From Variovorax paradoxus (GTDB taxonomy: Bacteria; Pseudomonadota; Gammaproteobacteria; Burkholderiales; Burkholderiaceae_C): 64,000 nucleotides of DNA. Below, in pieces: positions 55,661-64,000 of this stretch (the first letter of the stretch is position 1; every line of letters begins with the position of its first letter). The translations under genes and the position numbers were made by a program. The notes under the pieces are model-generated. The model did not search any database, had not been told where the DNA came from, and was given only the letters and a program-made list of their open reading frames with translations. The stretch covers positions 186,001 through 250,000 of the forward strand of contig NZ_JXQQ01000008.1 of the NCBI RefSeq assembly GCF_000834655.1, in the 5' to 3' direction.

Positions 55661-56566
55661 ATGAATCTGACCCTGCGCCAGCTGCGAGCCTTCGCCGCCG
55701 TTGCCGAGGCCGGCAGCTTCACCGCCGCCGCGCAGCAACTGCATCTCACGCAGTCGGCACTCAGCGTGCTGGTGCGCGAACTCGAACGCGAGATGGGCGT
55801 GCAGCTGCTCGATCGCCATACGCGGCGCGTGCAACTCTCGGAGGCCGGGCGCGAGTTTTTGCCCTCGGTACATCGCCTCCTCGGCGACCTCACGAGCGCC
55901 GTGGCCGGCGTGACCGATCTTCGTGACAAGAAGAAAGGCTTGCTACGTCTTGCGGCGCCGCAGCTCATGGCCTGCACGCTGATGCCGCGCGTGATCGCGC
56001 TCTATCGCGCGGCGTATCCCGATGTCGACGTGCGCCTGGCCGACACGTTGCCCGAGCACCTGCTGGCCGGCGTGATCGCTGGCGATGTGGAGCTGGCGGT
56101 CGGGCAGGACGTGGCGGTGGACGCCACCATCGACCGCCGCACGCTGCTGCGCGACCGGCACTGGCTGATCTGCCCGCCCGACCACGCCTTTGCCAGGCGC
56201 CGCAAGGTGCGCTGGCACGAGCTCGGCCCCTGCACCTTCATCGCGCCCACGCGCGACTTCCGCCAGCGCGTGCTGCCCGAACTGGCCCCGGCGGACCGCG
56301 AGCTGATGCTGCGCCCCGGCACCCAGGAGGTGTCGTACATGACGACCGCGCTCGGCATGGTGGCCGCGGGGCTCGGGCTCACCGTGTGCCCGACCTATTC
56401 GGCGCCGCTGGTACGCGCACACGGGCTGCAGATGGTGCGGCTGGAGTCGCCCGACTTCCACCGCGAGGTGTGCGTCTACAGCGCGGCGCGGCGCGCGCTC
56501 TCGCCGGCCGCCGCGAGCTTCGTCGAGATCCTGGAGCGCTTCGCCAAGGCGCAGCCGAAGGGTTGA
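55661..56566 (+). CDS. LysR-family transcriptional regulator
   Basis: The protein has 301 residues. The helix-turn-helix spans LRQLRAFAAVAEAGSFTAAAQQLHLTQSALSVLVRELE (about residues 5-42), and a periplasmic-binding-protein-like effector domain follows (about 95-295). It is divergent from the VOC-hydrolase-hydroxylase operon, which it likely activates in response to an aromatic substrate or intermediate. Confidence 0.92.
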   Translation: MNLTLRQLRAFAAVAEAGSFTAAAQQLHLTQSALSVLVRELEREMGVQLLDRHTRRVQLSEAGREFLPSVHRLLGDLTSAVAGVTDLRDKKKGLLRLAAPQLMACTLMPRVIALYRAAYPDVDVRLADTLPEHLLAGVIAGDVELAVGQDVAVDATIDRRTLLRDRHWLICPPDHAFARRRKVRWHELGPCTFIAPTRDFRQRVLPELAPADRELMLRPGTQEVSYMTTALGMVAAGLGLTVCPTYSAPLVRAHGLQMVRLESPDFHREVCVYSAARRALSPAAASFVEILERFAKAQPKG

Positions 56567-56617
56567 AAAGCATCAGAACCCCGCAAGAGGCGCATAGAGC
56601 GCCCGCAGGGCGATACC

Positions 56618-56623
56618 TACAAT
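56618..56623 (+). promoter_or_regulatory. Possible -10 box for pgk
   Basis: TACAAT lies 37 bases before the pgk ATG. A matching -35 is poor (TAGAGC, 17 bases upstream). The same TACAATGC string occurs before yajC at 39993. Confidence 0.35.
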
Positions 56624-56659
56624 GCAAGACGACCTGTTTTCCACTATCTCCAGAGACCC

Positions 56660-57853
56660 ATGAACGTCATTCGATTCACCGACCTCTGCGCTGAGGGCAA
56701 GGCCGCCGGCCAGCGCGTCTTCATCCGCGCCGATCTCAACGTGCCGCAGGACGATGCAGGCAACATCACCGAGGACACGCGCATCCGCGCCTCGGTGCCG
56801 TGCATCCAGCTGGCGCTCGACGCCGGCGCCGCCGTGATGGTTACTTCGCACCTGGGCCGCCCGACCGAAGGCGAGTTCAAGCCCGAAGACTCGCTCGCTC
56901 CGGTGGCCAAGCGCCTGGGCGAACTGCTCGGCCGCGATGTGCCGCTGGTGGCCAACTGGGTCGATGGCGTCGACGTCAAGCCCGGCCAGGTCGTGCTGCT
57001 GGAGAACTGCCGCGTCAACAAGGGCGAGAAGAAGAACGACGAGGCGCTCGCCCGCAAGCTCGCCGCGCTCACCGACATCTACGTGAACGACGCATTCGGC
57101 ACCGCCCACCGCGCCGAGGCCACCACCTACGGCATCGCGCAATTCGCCAGGATCGCCGCGGCCGGCCCGCTGCTCGCTGCCGAGATCGACGCCATCACCA
57201 AGGCGCTGGCCCAGCCCAAGCGGCCGCTGGTGGCCATCGTGGCCGGTTCCAAGGTCAGCACCAAGCTCACCATCCTCAAGAGCCTGTCGGCCAACGTGGA
57301 CCAGCTGATCGTCGGCGGCGGCATCGCCAACACCTTCATGCTGGCGGCGGGCCTTTCGATCGGCAAGTCGCTGGCCGAGCCCGACCTGGTCGACCAGGCC
57401 AAGGCGGTGATCGAGGCGATGCGCGCACGCGGTGCCGACGTGCCGATTCCCGTGGACGTGGTCACCGCCAAGACCTTCGCGGCCGATGCGCCTGCCACCG
57501 TCAAGGACGCGAGCGACGTGGCCGACGACGACCTGATCCTGGACATCGGCCCCAAGACGGCCGCGATCCTTGCGGCGCAACTGCGCGAAGCCGGCACCAT
57601 CGTCTGGAACGGCCCGGTCGGCGTGTTCGAGTTCGACGCGTTCGCCGGCGGCACCAAGGCCATCGCACAAGCCATTGCCGAGAGCAGCGCGTTCTCGATC
57701 GCCGGCGGCGGCGACACGCTCGCAGCCATCGCCAAGTACGGCATCGAAAAGCAGGTCGGCTACATCTCGACCGGCGGCGGCGCCTTCCTCGAAGTGCTGG
57801 AGGGCAAGACCCTGCCGGCCTTCGAAATTCTGAGCAAGCGCGCGGCGGGGTGA
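56660..57853 (+). CDS. pgk: Phosphoglycerate kinase
   Basis: The protein has 397 residues, full length. [11 protein letters not shown] binds 3-phosphoglycerate, [10 protein letters not shown] follows, the hinge region is [12 protein letters not shown], and the nucleotide site includes [11 protein letters not shown] and [14 protein letters not shown]. It makes ATP from 1,3-bisphosphoglycerate. It heads the glycolytic group pgk-pyk-(acdS/acdR)-fba. Confidence 0.97.
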   Translation: MNVIRFTDLCAEGKAAGQRVFIRADLNVPQDDAGNITEDTRIRASVPCIQLALDAGAAVMVTSHLGRPTEGEFKPEDSLAPVAKRLGELLGRDVPLVANWVDGVDVKPGQVVLLENCRVNKGEKKNDEALARKLAALTDIYVNDAFGTAHRAEATTYGIAQFARIAAAGPLLAAEIDAITKALAQPKRPLVAIVAGSKVSTKLTILKSLSANVDQLIVGGGIANTFMLAAGLSIGKSLAEPDLVDQAKAVIEAMRARGADVPIPVDVVTAKTFAADAPATVKDASDVADDDLILDIGPKTAAILAAQLREAGTIVWNGPVGVFEFDAFAGGTKAIAQAIAESSAFSIAGGGDTLAAIAKYGIEKQVGYISTGGGAFLEVLEGKTLPAFEILSKRAAG

Positions 57854-57883
57854 TCTCCGCGGCGGGGAATCTCGTGAGGGTGA

Positions 57884-57911
57884 CTTCCGTCAGACACACA
57901 AAGTGTATACA
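57884..57911 (+). promoter_or_regulatory. Possible sigma-70 promoter for pyk
   Basis: CTTCCG at 57884 and TATACA at 57906-57911 are spaced 16 bases, in an AT-richer pocket 30 bases before the pyk ATG. GGAG at 57928-57931 is the likely ribosome-binding site. Confidence 0.4.
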
Positions 57912-57940
57912 GTAGCGAATACAAAACGGAGACACATTTC

Positions 57941-59389
57941 ATGAGCACGGATCGCATCCCCCGCCACGCCACCAAGATCGTCGCCACCCTCGGCCCGGCG
58001 TCCAGCACCCCCGAACTGCTGGAGAAGATGATCCAGGCCAAGGTCAGCGTGGTGCGCCTGAATTTCAGCCACGGCACGGCGCAGGACCACATCGACCGCG
58101 CCACCATGGTCCGTGAAGCCGCCCGCAAGGCCGGGCGCGAAGTGGCCATCATGGCCGACCTGCAGGGACCGAAGATCCGCGTCGGCCGCTTCGCGCAGGG
58201 CAAGGTGCTGCTCGAGGCGGGCGCCAAGTTCGTGCTCGACGCCTCGCGCACCGAGCTGGGCGACGTCGATGCCGTGGGCCTGGACTACAAGGACCTGCCG
58301 CGCGACGTGAAGCCCGGCGACAGGCTGCTCCTGAACGACGGCCTGATCGTGCTCACGGTCGACGGCGTGAAGGGCGAAGCGGTCTACACCACCGTCAAGC
58401 TGGGTGGCGAACTCTCGAACAACAAGGGCATCAACAAGCAGGGCGGCGGCCTCACCGCCCCCGCGCTGACCGCCAAGGACATGGAAGACATCAAGACCGC
58501 GATGAGCTTCCAGGCCGACTACGTGGCCGTGAGCTTTCCGAAGAACGCCACCGACATGGAAATGGCCCGCCAGCTGTGCAACGTGGCGGCCGCCGAATAC
58601 GGCCACAAGCCCGGGATGATCGCCAAGATCGAGCGCGCCGAAGCCATTCCGAAGCTCGAAGAGATCCTGCGCGCGAGCGACGGCATCATGGTCGCCCGCG
58701 GCGACCTGGCCGTCGAAGTCGGCAACGCCGCCGTGCCCGCGCTGCAGAAAAAGATGATCCGCATGGCGCGCGACATGGACAAGGTGGTGATCACCGCGAC
58801 CCAGATGATGGAGTCGATGATCACCAACCCCGTGCCCACCCGCGCCGAGGTGAGCGACGTGGCCAACGCCGTGCTCGACGGCACTGACGCCGTGATGCTC
58901 TCGGCCGAAACCGCCTCGGGCCGCTACCCGCTGGAGACCGTGCAGGAGATGAGCCGCATCTGCGAGGCGGCCGAGGCGGCCGAAGACAAGATGCTCGACG
59001 CCGACTTCAGCGGCAAGACCTACAGCCGCATCGACCAGTCGATCGCGATGGGCGCGCTCTTCACCGCGCACCACCTGGGCGCCAAGGCCATCGTGGCGCT
59101 GACCGAGTCGGGCTCCACGATGCTGTGGATGAGCCGCCACCGCGCGCACATCCCGATGTACGCCCTGACCTCGCGCCTGGCCACGCAGCGCAAGCTTGCG
59201 CTGTACCGCAACGTGCGCCCGCTCCTGATGGATTCGGAAAGCGACCGCGACACCGCGCTGCTGCAGGCCGAGAACCACCTGAAGAAGCGCGGCATCGTGC
59301 AGAGCGGCGATGTCTACGCCATCACCTGCGGCGAGCCGATGGGTGCCCCCGGCGGCACCAACATGCTCAAGATCTGCCGCGCAAGTTAG
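57941..59389 (+). CDS. pyk: Pyruvate kinase
   Basis: The protein has 482 residues. TKIVATLGPASST and VVRLNFSHGT open the barrel, MADLQGPKIRVGRF is the substrate loop, and MIAKIERAEAIPKLEEIL carries the catalytic Lys and Glu. MVARGDLAVEVG and TATQMMESMI follow, and then the C-terminal allosteric domain. It transfers phosphate from PEP to ADP. It is followed within 5 bases by repeat copy 5. Confidence 0.97.
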   Translation: MSTDRIPRHATKIVATLGPASSTPELLEKMIQAKVSVVRLNFSHGTAQDHIDRATMVREAARKAGREVAIMADLQGPKIRVGRFAQGKVLLEAGAKFVLDASRTELGDVDAVGLDYKDLPRDVKPGDRLLLNDGLIVLTVDGVKGEAVYTTVKLGGELSNNKGINKQGGGLTAPALTAKDMEDIKTAMSFQADYVAVSFPKNATDMEMARQLCNVAAAEYGHKPGMIAKIERAEAIPKLEEILRASDGIMVARGDLAVEVGNAAVPALQKKMIRMARDMDKVVITATQMMESMITNPVPTRAEVSDVANAVLDGTDAVMLSAETASGRYPLETVQEMSRICEAAEAAEDKMLDADFSGKTYSRIDQSIAMGALFTAHHLGAKAIVALTESGSTMLWMSRHRAHIPMYALTSRLATQRKLALYRNVRPLLMDSESDRDTALLQAENHLKKRGIVQSGDVYAITCGEPMGAPGGTNMLKICRAS

Positions 59390-59393
59390 GCGC

Positions 59394-59491
59394 ACCTCCA
59401 GGCTTCGCGCACTTCGTGTCGCGCGCGCCAACCCCCTTGCGGGGGGTAACACCTGCGGGCCGGCAAAGCCGGTTCCGCGGTGTTCCTGGAA
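59394..59491 (+). repeat. Dispersed 3'-end repeat, copy 5
   Basis: This copy starts five bases after the pyk stop and its tail abuts the acdS stop on the other strand. It has the clearest complete structure: head hairpin, CCCCC-TTGC-GGGGG, then AACACC t GCGG g CCGGC-AAA-GCCGG tt CCGC GGTGTT. Confidence 0.87.
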
Positions 59492-60508
59492 TCAGCCGTT
59501 GCGGAACAGGAAGCTGTAGGCGTTCAAGGCGGGCACACCGCCCAGGTGCGCATACAGCACCTTGGAGCCTGCCGGGAATTCCCCGAGCCGCACCTTCTCG
59601 ATCATCCCGTGCATCGACTTGCCCTCGTACACCGGGTCGGTCAGCATGCCTTCGAAGCGCGCGCAGAGGCGAATCGCCTCCAGCGTGCCTTCGTTCGGCA
59701 GCCCGTATTCCGGCCCGCCGAAGCGGCGGTCCAGCACCACGTCCTTCTCGGTGATTTCGCGGCCCAGCTCCACCAGCTCGGCCGTGTTCCTTGCGATGCG
59801 CACGATCTGCTCGAAGGTCTGCTGCGGCTTGGCCGAGGCGTCGATGCCGATCACGCGGTCGGCGCGGCCGTCGGCAGCGAAGCCCACCACCATGCCGGCC
59901 TGCGTGCTGCCGGTGACCGAGCAGACCACGATGTAGTCGAACTTGAAGCCGAGCTCGGCCTCCTGCTGGCGCACTTCCTCGGCAAAGCCGACGAAGCCCA
60001 GGCCGCCGCGCGGGTGCTCCGAACAGCCCGCGGGAATCGGGAACGGCTTGCCGCCGGCCTTGCGCACGTCGCTCATGGCCTCTTCCCAGCTCTTGCGGAT
60101 GCCGATGTCGAAGCCCGCCGCATCCAGGCGCACGTCGGCGCCCAGGATGCGCGACATCTCGATGTTGCCGACCCGGTCGTACACCGCGTCGGAGTAGTTC
60201 ACCCAGTTCTCCTGCACCAGCACGCACTTGAGGCCCAGGTGCGCAGCCACCGCGGCCACCTGCCGCGTCTGGTTCGACTGGATGCCGCCGATGGACACCA
60301 GCGTGTCGTAGCCGCCTTCCAGCGCCTCGGGGATCAGGTATTCGAGCTTGCGCGTCTTGTTGCCGCCGAAGGCCAAGCCGCTGTTGCAGTCCTCGCGCTT
60401 GGCATAGAGATCGACCTTGCCGCCCAGGTGGGCGCTAAGGCGCTTGAGCGGATGGATCGGCGTGGGGCCGAAGGTCAGGGCGTGGCGGGGAAATTTCTTC
60501 AGGTTCAT
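59492..60508 (-). CDS. acdS: 1-aminocyclopropane-1-carboxylate (ACC) deaminase
   Basis: The protein has 338 residues, the exact length of characterised AcdS, and is closely similar throughout. PLP-Lys51 is in [10 protein letters not shown], and YEG near residue 294-296 and AHLGG near 321-325 match the Tyr294/Glu295/Leu322 set that separates true ACC deaminase from D-cysteine desulfhydrase. It splits ACC into 2-oxobutyrate and ammonia, which lowers ethylene in host plants and supplies nitrogen. It is divergent from an Lrp-type regulator (acdR). The 2-oxobutyrate formed could be used by the E1-type enzyme at 3989, but that link is speculative. Confidence 0.96.
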   Translation of the reverse strand: MNLKKFPRHALTFGPTPIHPLKRLSAHLGGKVDLYAKREDCNSGLAFGGNKTRKLEYLIPEALEGGYDTLVSIGGIQSNQTRQVAAVAAHLGLKCVLVQENWVNYSDAVYDRVGNIEMSRILGADVRLDAAGFDIGIRKSWEEAMSDVRKAGGKPFPIPAGCSEHPRGGLGFVGFAEEVRQQEAELGFKFDYIVVCSVTGSTQAGMVVGFAADGRADRVIGIDASAKPQQTFEQIVRIARNTAELVELGREITEKDVVLDRRFGGPEYGLPNEGTLEAIRLCARFEGMLTDPVYEGKSMHGMIEKVRLGEFPAGSKVLYAHLGGVPALNAYSFLFRNG

Positions 60509-60554
60509 CGATGCGGCTCCGAGGGGTTGAAGCCATCGATCGTAGGAAGAAGGG

Positions 60555-60573
60555 TTTGCAACGTGCTTGCGAA
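60555..60573. promoter_or_regulatory. Candidate AcdR box between acdS and acdR
   Basis: TTTGCAA (60555-60561) and TTGCGAA (60567-60573) form a 19-base dyad with six of seven positions paired and a five-base spacer, 47 bases before the acdS start. AcdR is an Lrp-type activator known to bind between these genes; the exact site is inferred. Confidence 0.5.
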
Positions 60574-60644
60574 GTTCAAGGAGATTTCGGGAAAAAAGAA
60601 GGCAAGATGCGCCTGTAGAAGGTTTTTGGGTCAAGGATGGTTTC

Positions 60645-61130
60645 ATGAGCACAACAAAGTTGCGTCCCTCGGTGGAGCTCGATCGCACCGACCGCGCGAT
60701 CCTGCGCGCGCTGCAGCGCGACGCCTCGGTGTCGAACGTCGCGCTGGCCGCCAAGGTGAGCCTCAGTGCGCCGGCGTGCCTGCGCCGCGTCGAGCGGCTC
60801 AAGGAGGCCGGGTTCATCAAGGGCATCGTCGCGCTGCTCGATCCCGATGCGCTGGAGGTCGGCATGCTGGTGATGATCGGCGTGGTGCTCGACCGCTCCA
60901 CGCCCGACTCGTTCTCCGACTTCGAGAAGGCCGCGCAGAAGGTGTCGGGCTGCCTCGAATGCCACGTGGTGACGGGCGAATTCGACTACTTCATGCTCGT
61001 GCGCACCCGCGACAACGACAGCTTCAACCGCCTGCACGCCGAGCAGCTGCTGTACCTGCCGGGCGTGCGGCAGATCCGCACCTTCGTGGTTCTGAAGCAA
61101 GTGCTGTCGACCACGCAGCTTCCGATCTGA
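60645..61130 (+). CDS. acdR: Lrp-type regulator of ACC deaminase
   Basis: The protein has 161 residues. An AsnC-type helix-turn-helix ([36 protein letters not shown]) is followed by a RAM domain ([22 protein letters not shown]). It is divergent from acdS, the known acdR position, and would activate acdS in the presence of ACC. The ATG at 60645 has AAGGA seven bases upstream. Confidence 0.93.
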   Translation: MSTTKLRPSVELDRTDRAILRALQRDASVSNVALAAKVSLSAPACLRRVERLKEAGFIKGIVALLDPDALEVGMLVMIGVVLDRSTPDSFSDFEKAAQKVSGCLECHVVTGEFDYFMLVRTRDNDSFNRLHAEQLLYLPGVRQIRTFVVLKQVLSTTQLPI

Positions 61131-61165
61131 CGAAACCGCGGCTCGCCCGCGTGCGTACTGGTGCG

Positions 61166-62095
61166 ATGAGCTTTCCTACCTTCGCGTCACTCCGCCGGCG
61201 CCGCAGCGCCATCGCCACCGCGTTCACCGTCGCCGCAGCCGCCGCGCTGTCGGCCTGCTCCCCGATCAAGGTGCTCAACGGGCTGGTGCCCGAAGACACC
61301 TACCAGTTCCAGGGCGGCATCGCCTACGGCGCGGCGCCCCGGCAGCAGCTGGACGTCTACCAGCCGCTGCCCGCCACGCAGCCAGGGCGCGGCGCGCGGC
61401 CGCTGGTGGTGTTTTTCTTCGGCGGCACGTGGACGAGCGGCGATCGCGCCAGCTACAAGTTCGTCGGCGAGGCGCTGGCGGCCCGGGGCGCGGTGGTCGT
61501 GATTCCCGACTACGGCCTCTCGCCCGCCTACACCTACCCGGTCTTCGTGCGCGACAGCGCGATGGCCGTCAAATGGGCGCTCGACAACGCCGCGCAACTC
61601 GGCGCCGACCCCAAGCAGGTCTACGTGATGGGACACAGCTCGGGTGGCTACAACGCCGCGATGGTGGCGCTGGACGATCGCTGGCTCGGCGAACTCGGCG
61701 CGAGCCCGAAGCAGCTCGCCGGCTGGATCGGCTTGGCCGGCCCCTACGACTTCCTGCCCATCGGCGACCCGCAGGCGCAGGCCGCCTTCAACTGGCCGAA
61801 CACACCGCGCGACTCCCAGCCGCTCGTGCATGCGAGCGCCGCGTCGCCCCGCGCGCTGCTGATGGCGGCATCGAAGGACAACCTCGTCTACCCCGACCGC
61901 AACACCGGCCAGATGGCCGCGGCGCTGCGTGCCGCCGGGGTCCCGGTGCAGGTGCGGCTCTTCGACAACCTGAGCCACGTCACACTGATCGGCGCGTTCG
62001 GCAAGCCGATCCAGTGGCTGGGCGGTCCGGTGCTGCCGCCGGTCATGGACTTCCTCGGGTTGGCGTCAGTCCTGTCCCACAAGGGGGCTCGGTAG
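61166..62095 (+). CDS. Lipoprotein alpha/beta hydrolase (carboxylesterase-like)
   Basis: The protein has 309 residues. A signal with AAAAALSAC ends in a lipobox Cys (about residue 31). The esterase fold shows [13 protein letters not shown] (oxyanion loop), [15 protein letters not shown] (nucleophile Ser) and later SKDNLVYP (Asp) and [11 protein letters not shown] (His). It resembles BD-FAE/kynurenine-formamidase-like esterases. It starts 35 bases after acdR and may be co-transcribed. Substrate unknown. Confidence 0.87.
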   Translation: MSFPTFASLRRRRSAIATAFTVAAAAALSACSPIKVLNGLVPEDTYQFQGGIAYGAAPRQQLDVYQPLPATQPGRGARPLVVFFFGGTWTSGDRASYKFVGEALAARGAVVVIPDYGLSPAYTYPVFVRDSAMAVKWALDNAAQLGADPKQVYVMGHSSGGYNAAMVALDDRWLGELGASPKQLAGWIGLAGPYDFLPIGDPQAQAAFNWPNTPRDSQPLVHASAASPRALLMAASKDNLVYPDRNTGQMAAALRAAGVPVQVRLFDNLSHVTLIGAFGKPIQWLGGPVLPPVMDFLGLASVLSHKGAR

Positions 62096-62159
62096 AATTG
62101 CGGTAGTTTTCTTTCGTCTTTCCGCCTTCTTCTTTCCCTATTTCCCGCGAGGTATTTCC

Positions 62160-63224
62160 ATGGCACTCGTCTCGATGCGCGAACTGCTGGACCACGCCGC
62201 AGCCAACGGCTACGGCATTCCGGCCTTCAACGTCAACAATCTCGAACAGGTCCAGGCCGTGATGGAGGCCGCCAAGGAAACCGGCGCTCCCGTCATCCTG
62301 CAAGCCAGCGCAGGTGCCCGCAAATACGCCGGCGAAGCCTTCATCAAGCACCTGATCCAGGCCGCGATCGAGCAGTACCCGAACATCCCGCTGGTCATGC
62401 ACCAGGACCACGGCCAGAACCCCGACGTCTGCAAGGGCGCCATCGACCTTGGCTTCAGCTCGGTCATGATGGACGGCTCGCTCGAGGCCGACGGCAAGAC
62501 CATCGCCAGCTACGACTACAACGTGGACGTCACCAAGAAGGTGTCCGACATGGCCCACCGCCTGGGCGTGACCGTCGAAGGCGAGCTCGGCTGCCTCGGT
62601 TCGCTCGAAACCATGAAGGGCGACAAGGAAGACGGCCACGGCACCGACGACACCATGACGCGCGAGCAGCTGCTCACCGACCCCGAGCAGGCCGCCGACT
62701 TCGTCAAGCGCACCCAGATCGACGCACTGGCCATCGCCATCGGCACCAGCCACGGCGCCTACAAGTTCACGCGCGAGCCCACCGGCGACATCCTGGCGAT
62801 CGACCGCATCAAGGAAATCCACCGCCGCATTCCCAACACCCACCTGGTGATGCACGGTTCCTCGAGCGTGCCGCAGGAACTGCTGGCGATCATTCGCCAG
62901 TACGGCGGCAACATGAAGGAAACCTACGGCGTGCCCGTCAAGGAAATCCAGGAAGCCATCAAGCACGGCGTGCGCAAGATCAACATCGACACCGACATCC
63001 GCCTGGCCATGACCGGCGCGGTGCGCAAGTTCCTGGCAGAGAACCCCGAGAAGTTCGACGCCCGCGAATGGCTCAAGCCCGCGCGCGAGGCCGCCAAGCT
63101 GATCTGCAAGCAGCGCTACATCGAGTTCGGCTGCGAAGGCCAGGGCGCCAAGATCAAGGGCGACACGCTGCAAGTGGTCGCCGCCAGGTACGCCAAGGGC
63201 GAACTGGCGCAGGAAGTCGTCTAA
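62160..63224 (+). CDS. fba: Fructose-bisphosphate aldolase, class II
   Basis: The protein has 354 residues, class IIB type. Zinc ligands and substrate residues are visible in [30 protein letters not shown] and MHGSSSVPQ, plus [14 protein letters not shown]. It splits or forms fructose 1,6-bisphosphate and uses the DHAP the otn pathway would deliver. An intrinsic terminator follows at 63356. Confidence 0.96.
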   Translation: MALVSMRELLDHAAANGYGIPAFNVNNLEQVQAVMEAAKETGAPVILQASAGARKYAGEAFIKHLIQAAIEQYPNIPLVMHQDHGQNPDVCKGAIDLGFSSVMMDGSLEADGKTIASYDYNVDVTKKVSDMAHRLGVTVEGELGCLGSLETMKGDKEDGHGTDDTMTREQLLTDPEQAADFVKRTQIDALAIAIGTSHGAYKFTREPTGDILAIDRIKEIHRRIPNTHLVMHGSSSVPQELLAIIRQYGGNMKETYGVPVKEIQEAIKHGVRKINIDTDIRLAMTGAVRKFLAENPEKFDAREWLKPAREAAKLICKQRYIEFGCEGQGAKIKGDTLQVVAARYAKGELAQEVV

Positions 63225-63231
63225 CGAGGCT

Positions 63232-63305
63232 TGCCCCCAGGCTGCGCGCACTTCGTGTCGCTTCGCCAACTCCCTGCAGGGGGCGGGCCGGCCGCTTCGG
63301 GCGGC
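63232..63305 (+). repeat. Dispersed 3'-end repeat, copy 6 (hybrid tail)
   Basis: The head and central hairpin (TCCC-TGCA-GGGG) are conserved, starting eight bases after the fba stop. The distal CCGGC-AAA-GCCGG stem is replaced by a different GC hairpin (GGCCGC-TTCG-GGCGGCC-like). The element is therefore modular. Confidence 0.75.
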
Positions 63306-63355
63306 CGTGCGCGGCGGCCCTCCCGAACAGTCAGGGGTCTCTTCACGATCTTCGG

Positions 63356-63379
63356 GCCACCGTCAACGGTGGCTTTTTT
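63356..63379 (+). terminator. Intrinsic terminator of fba
   Basis: GCCACCG (63356-63362) and CGGTGGC (63367-63373) close a TCAA loop and are followed by TTTTTT. It is a textbook rho-independent terminator. Confidence 0.93.
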
Positions 63380-63430
63380 CTGCGCGCACAATCCGAATCC
63401 CGCCATCCCGTTTTTCCATCGCATCTGCCC

Positions 63431-64000
63431 ATGACCACCGTCCACACCTCCTCCATCCAGAGCCTGCCCCTGCTTGCGCGCGGCAAGGTGCGCGACAACT
63501 ACGCCGTCGGCGAAGACCGCATCCTGATGGTCGCGAGCGACCGGCTGAGCGCCTTCGACGTGATCATGGGCGAGCCGATTCCCGGCAAGGGCGAGATCCT
63601 CACGCAGATGGCGCTGTGGTGGTTCGAGCGGCTCGGCCAGCTGTGCCCCAACCACCTGACCGGCGATGCGCCCGAGAGCGTGGTCACCGCCGAAGAAGTG
63701 CCCCAGGTCACCAAGCGCTCGATGCTGGTCAAGCGCCTGAAGCCGATCCCGGTCGAGGCCGTGGTGCGCGGGTACCTCGCCGGCAGCGGCTGGAAGGAGT
63801 ACCAGGAAAGCCGCTCGGTCTGCGGCGTGCCGCTGCCCGAAGGCCTGACCAACGCGAGCAAGCTGCCGCGCCCGATCTTCACGCCCGCCGCCAAGGCCGC
63901 GGCCGGCGAGCACGACGAGAACATCAGCTACGACCGCGTGGTCGAGATCGTCGGCCCCAAGCTGGCGCAGCAGATCCGCGAGACCAGCATCGCCATCTAC
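63431..64000 (+). CDS. purC: SAICAR synthetase (3' partial)
   Basis: The first 190 residues are visible, starting MTTVHTSSIQSLPLLARGKVRDNYAVG, with the gene running past the window end. RGKVRDNY, DRLSAFDVIMGEPIPGKG and EAVVRGYLAGSGWKEYQ are PurC motifs. It condenses CAIR with aspartate in purine synthesis. Separation from fba by a terminator suggests its own promoter; I did not identify one with confidence. Confidence 0.95.
   Translation, partial: MTTVHTSSIQSLPLLARGKVRDNYAVGEDRILMVASDRLSAFDVIMGEPIPGKGEILTQMALWWFERLGQLCPNHLTGDAPESVVTAEEVPQVTKRSMLVKRLKPIPVEAVVRGYLAGSGWKEYQESRSVCGVPLPEGLTNASKLPRPIFTPAAKAAAGEHDENISYDRVVEIVGPKLAQQIRETSIAIY

Overview
The window is GC-rich, densely coded DNA from a betaproteobacterium of the Burkholderiales, most likely Comamonadaceae and probably Variovorax or a close relative. 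The reasons are the acdS-acdR (ACC deaminase) pair, the pgk-pyk-fba-purC block, the smg-dprA-LysM / def-fmt arrangement, yajC-secD-secF, and the general base composition. This assignment is inference; no marker such as 16S lies in the window. No rRNA, tRNA, CRISPR array or intact insertion sequence was seen. Genes fill about 95 percent of the window and no gene-free gap exceeds 300 bases.

Layout. 1-7453: the end of mltA, a PhoX-type Tat phosphatase, an Lrp-type regulator divergent from a homodimeric pyruvate-dehydrogenase-type E1, and a FadR-type regulator. 7620-15479: an acid-sugar (L-threonate / D-erythronate) operon with MFS uptake, ltnD, denD, otnK, otnC and otnI. It is translationally coupled to a CodA-like amidohydrolase and a RidA protein. 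15617-23106, convergent: a creatininase-type amidase, a NitT/TauT-type ABC importer, a FAD oxidase, a flavodoxin-fold reductase, a ferredoxin-reductase and a TetR regulator; this looks like uptake and breakdown of an unidentified nitrogen compound. 23251-31347: an autotransporter, an MFS_3 exporter, a polar amino acid ABC pair without an ATPase, and an M28 peptidase. 31387-35430: an accessory island with a large degenerate-M23 plus GH19 peptidoglycan-hydrolase-like protein. A small AT-rich secreted protein (probable immunity protein) follows 8 bases later, then a tail-anchored protein with an internal duplication. 35581-39849: a second Lrp regulator divergent from a fused indolepyruvate ferredoxin oxidoreductase.

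39850-52260 is housekeeping: yajC-secD-secF, a DUF1631 protein, smg, dprA, a LysM protein, def, a lipoprotein, fmt and azlCD. 52265-56566 is a small aromatic-catabolism cluster (flavin hydroxylase, alpha/beta hydrolase, VOC dioxygenase-like protein) divergent from a LysR regulator. 56660-64000 is glycolytic (pgk, pyk, fba, start of purC) with acdS-acdR and a lipoprotein esterase placed between pyk and fba.

The two most interesting signals are these. First, a roughly 90-base dispersed repeat is present six times, always in the same orientation immediately after a stop codon, with compensatory changes in its stems. This suggests a selected 3' untranslated element. Second, the effector/immunity-like pair has AT-rich toxin-tip and immunity DNA grafted onto a GC-rich conserved N-terminal half.
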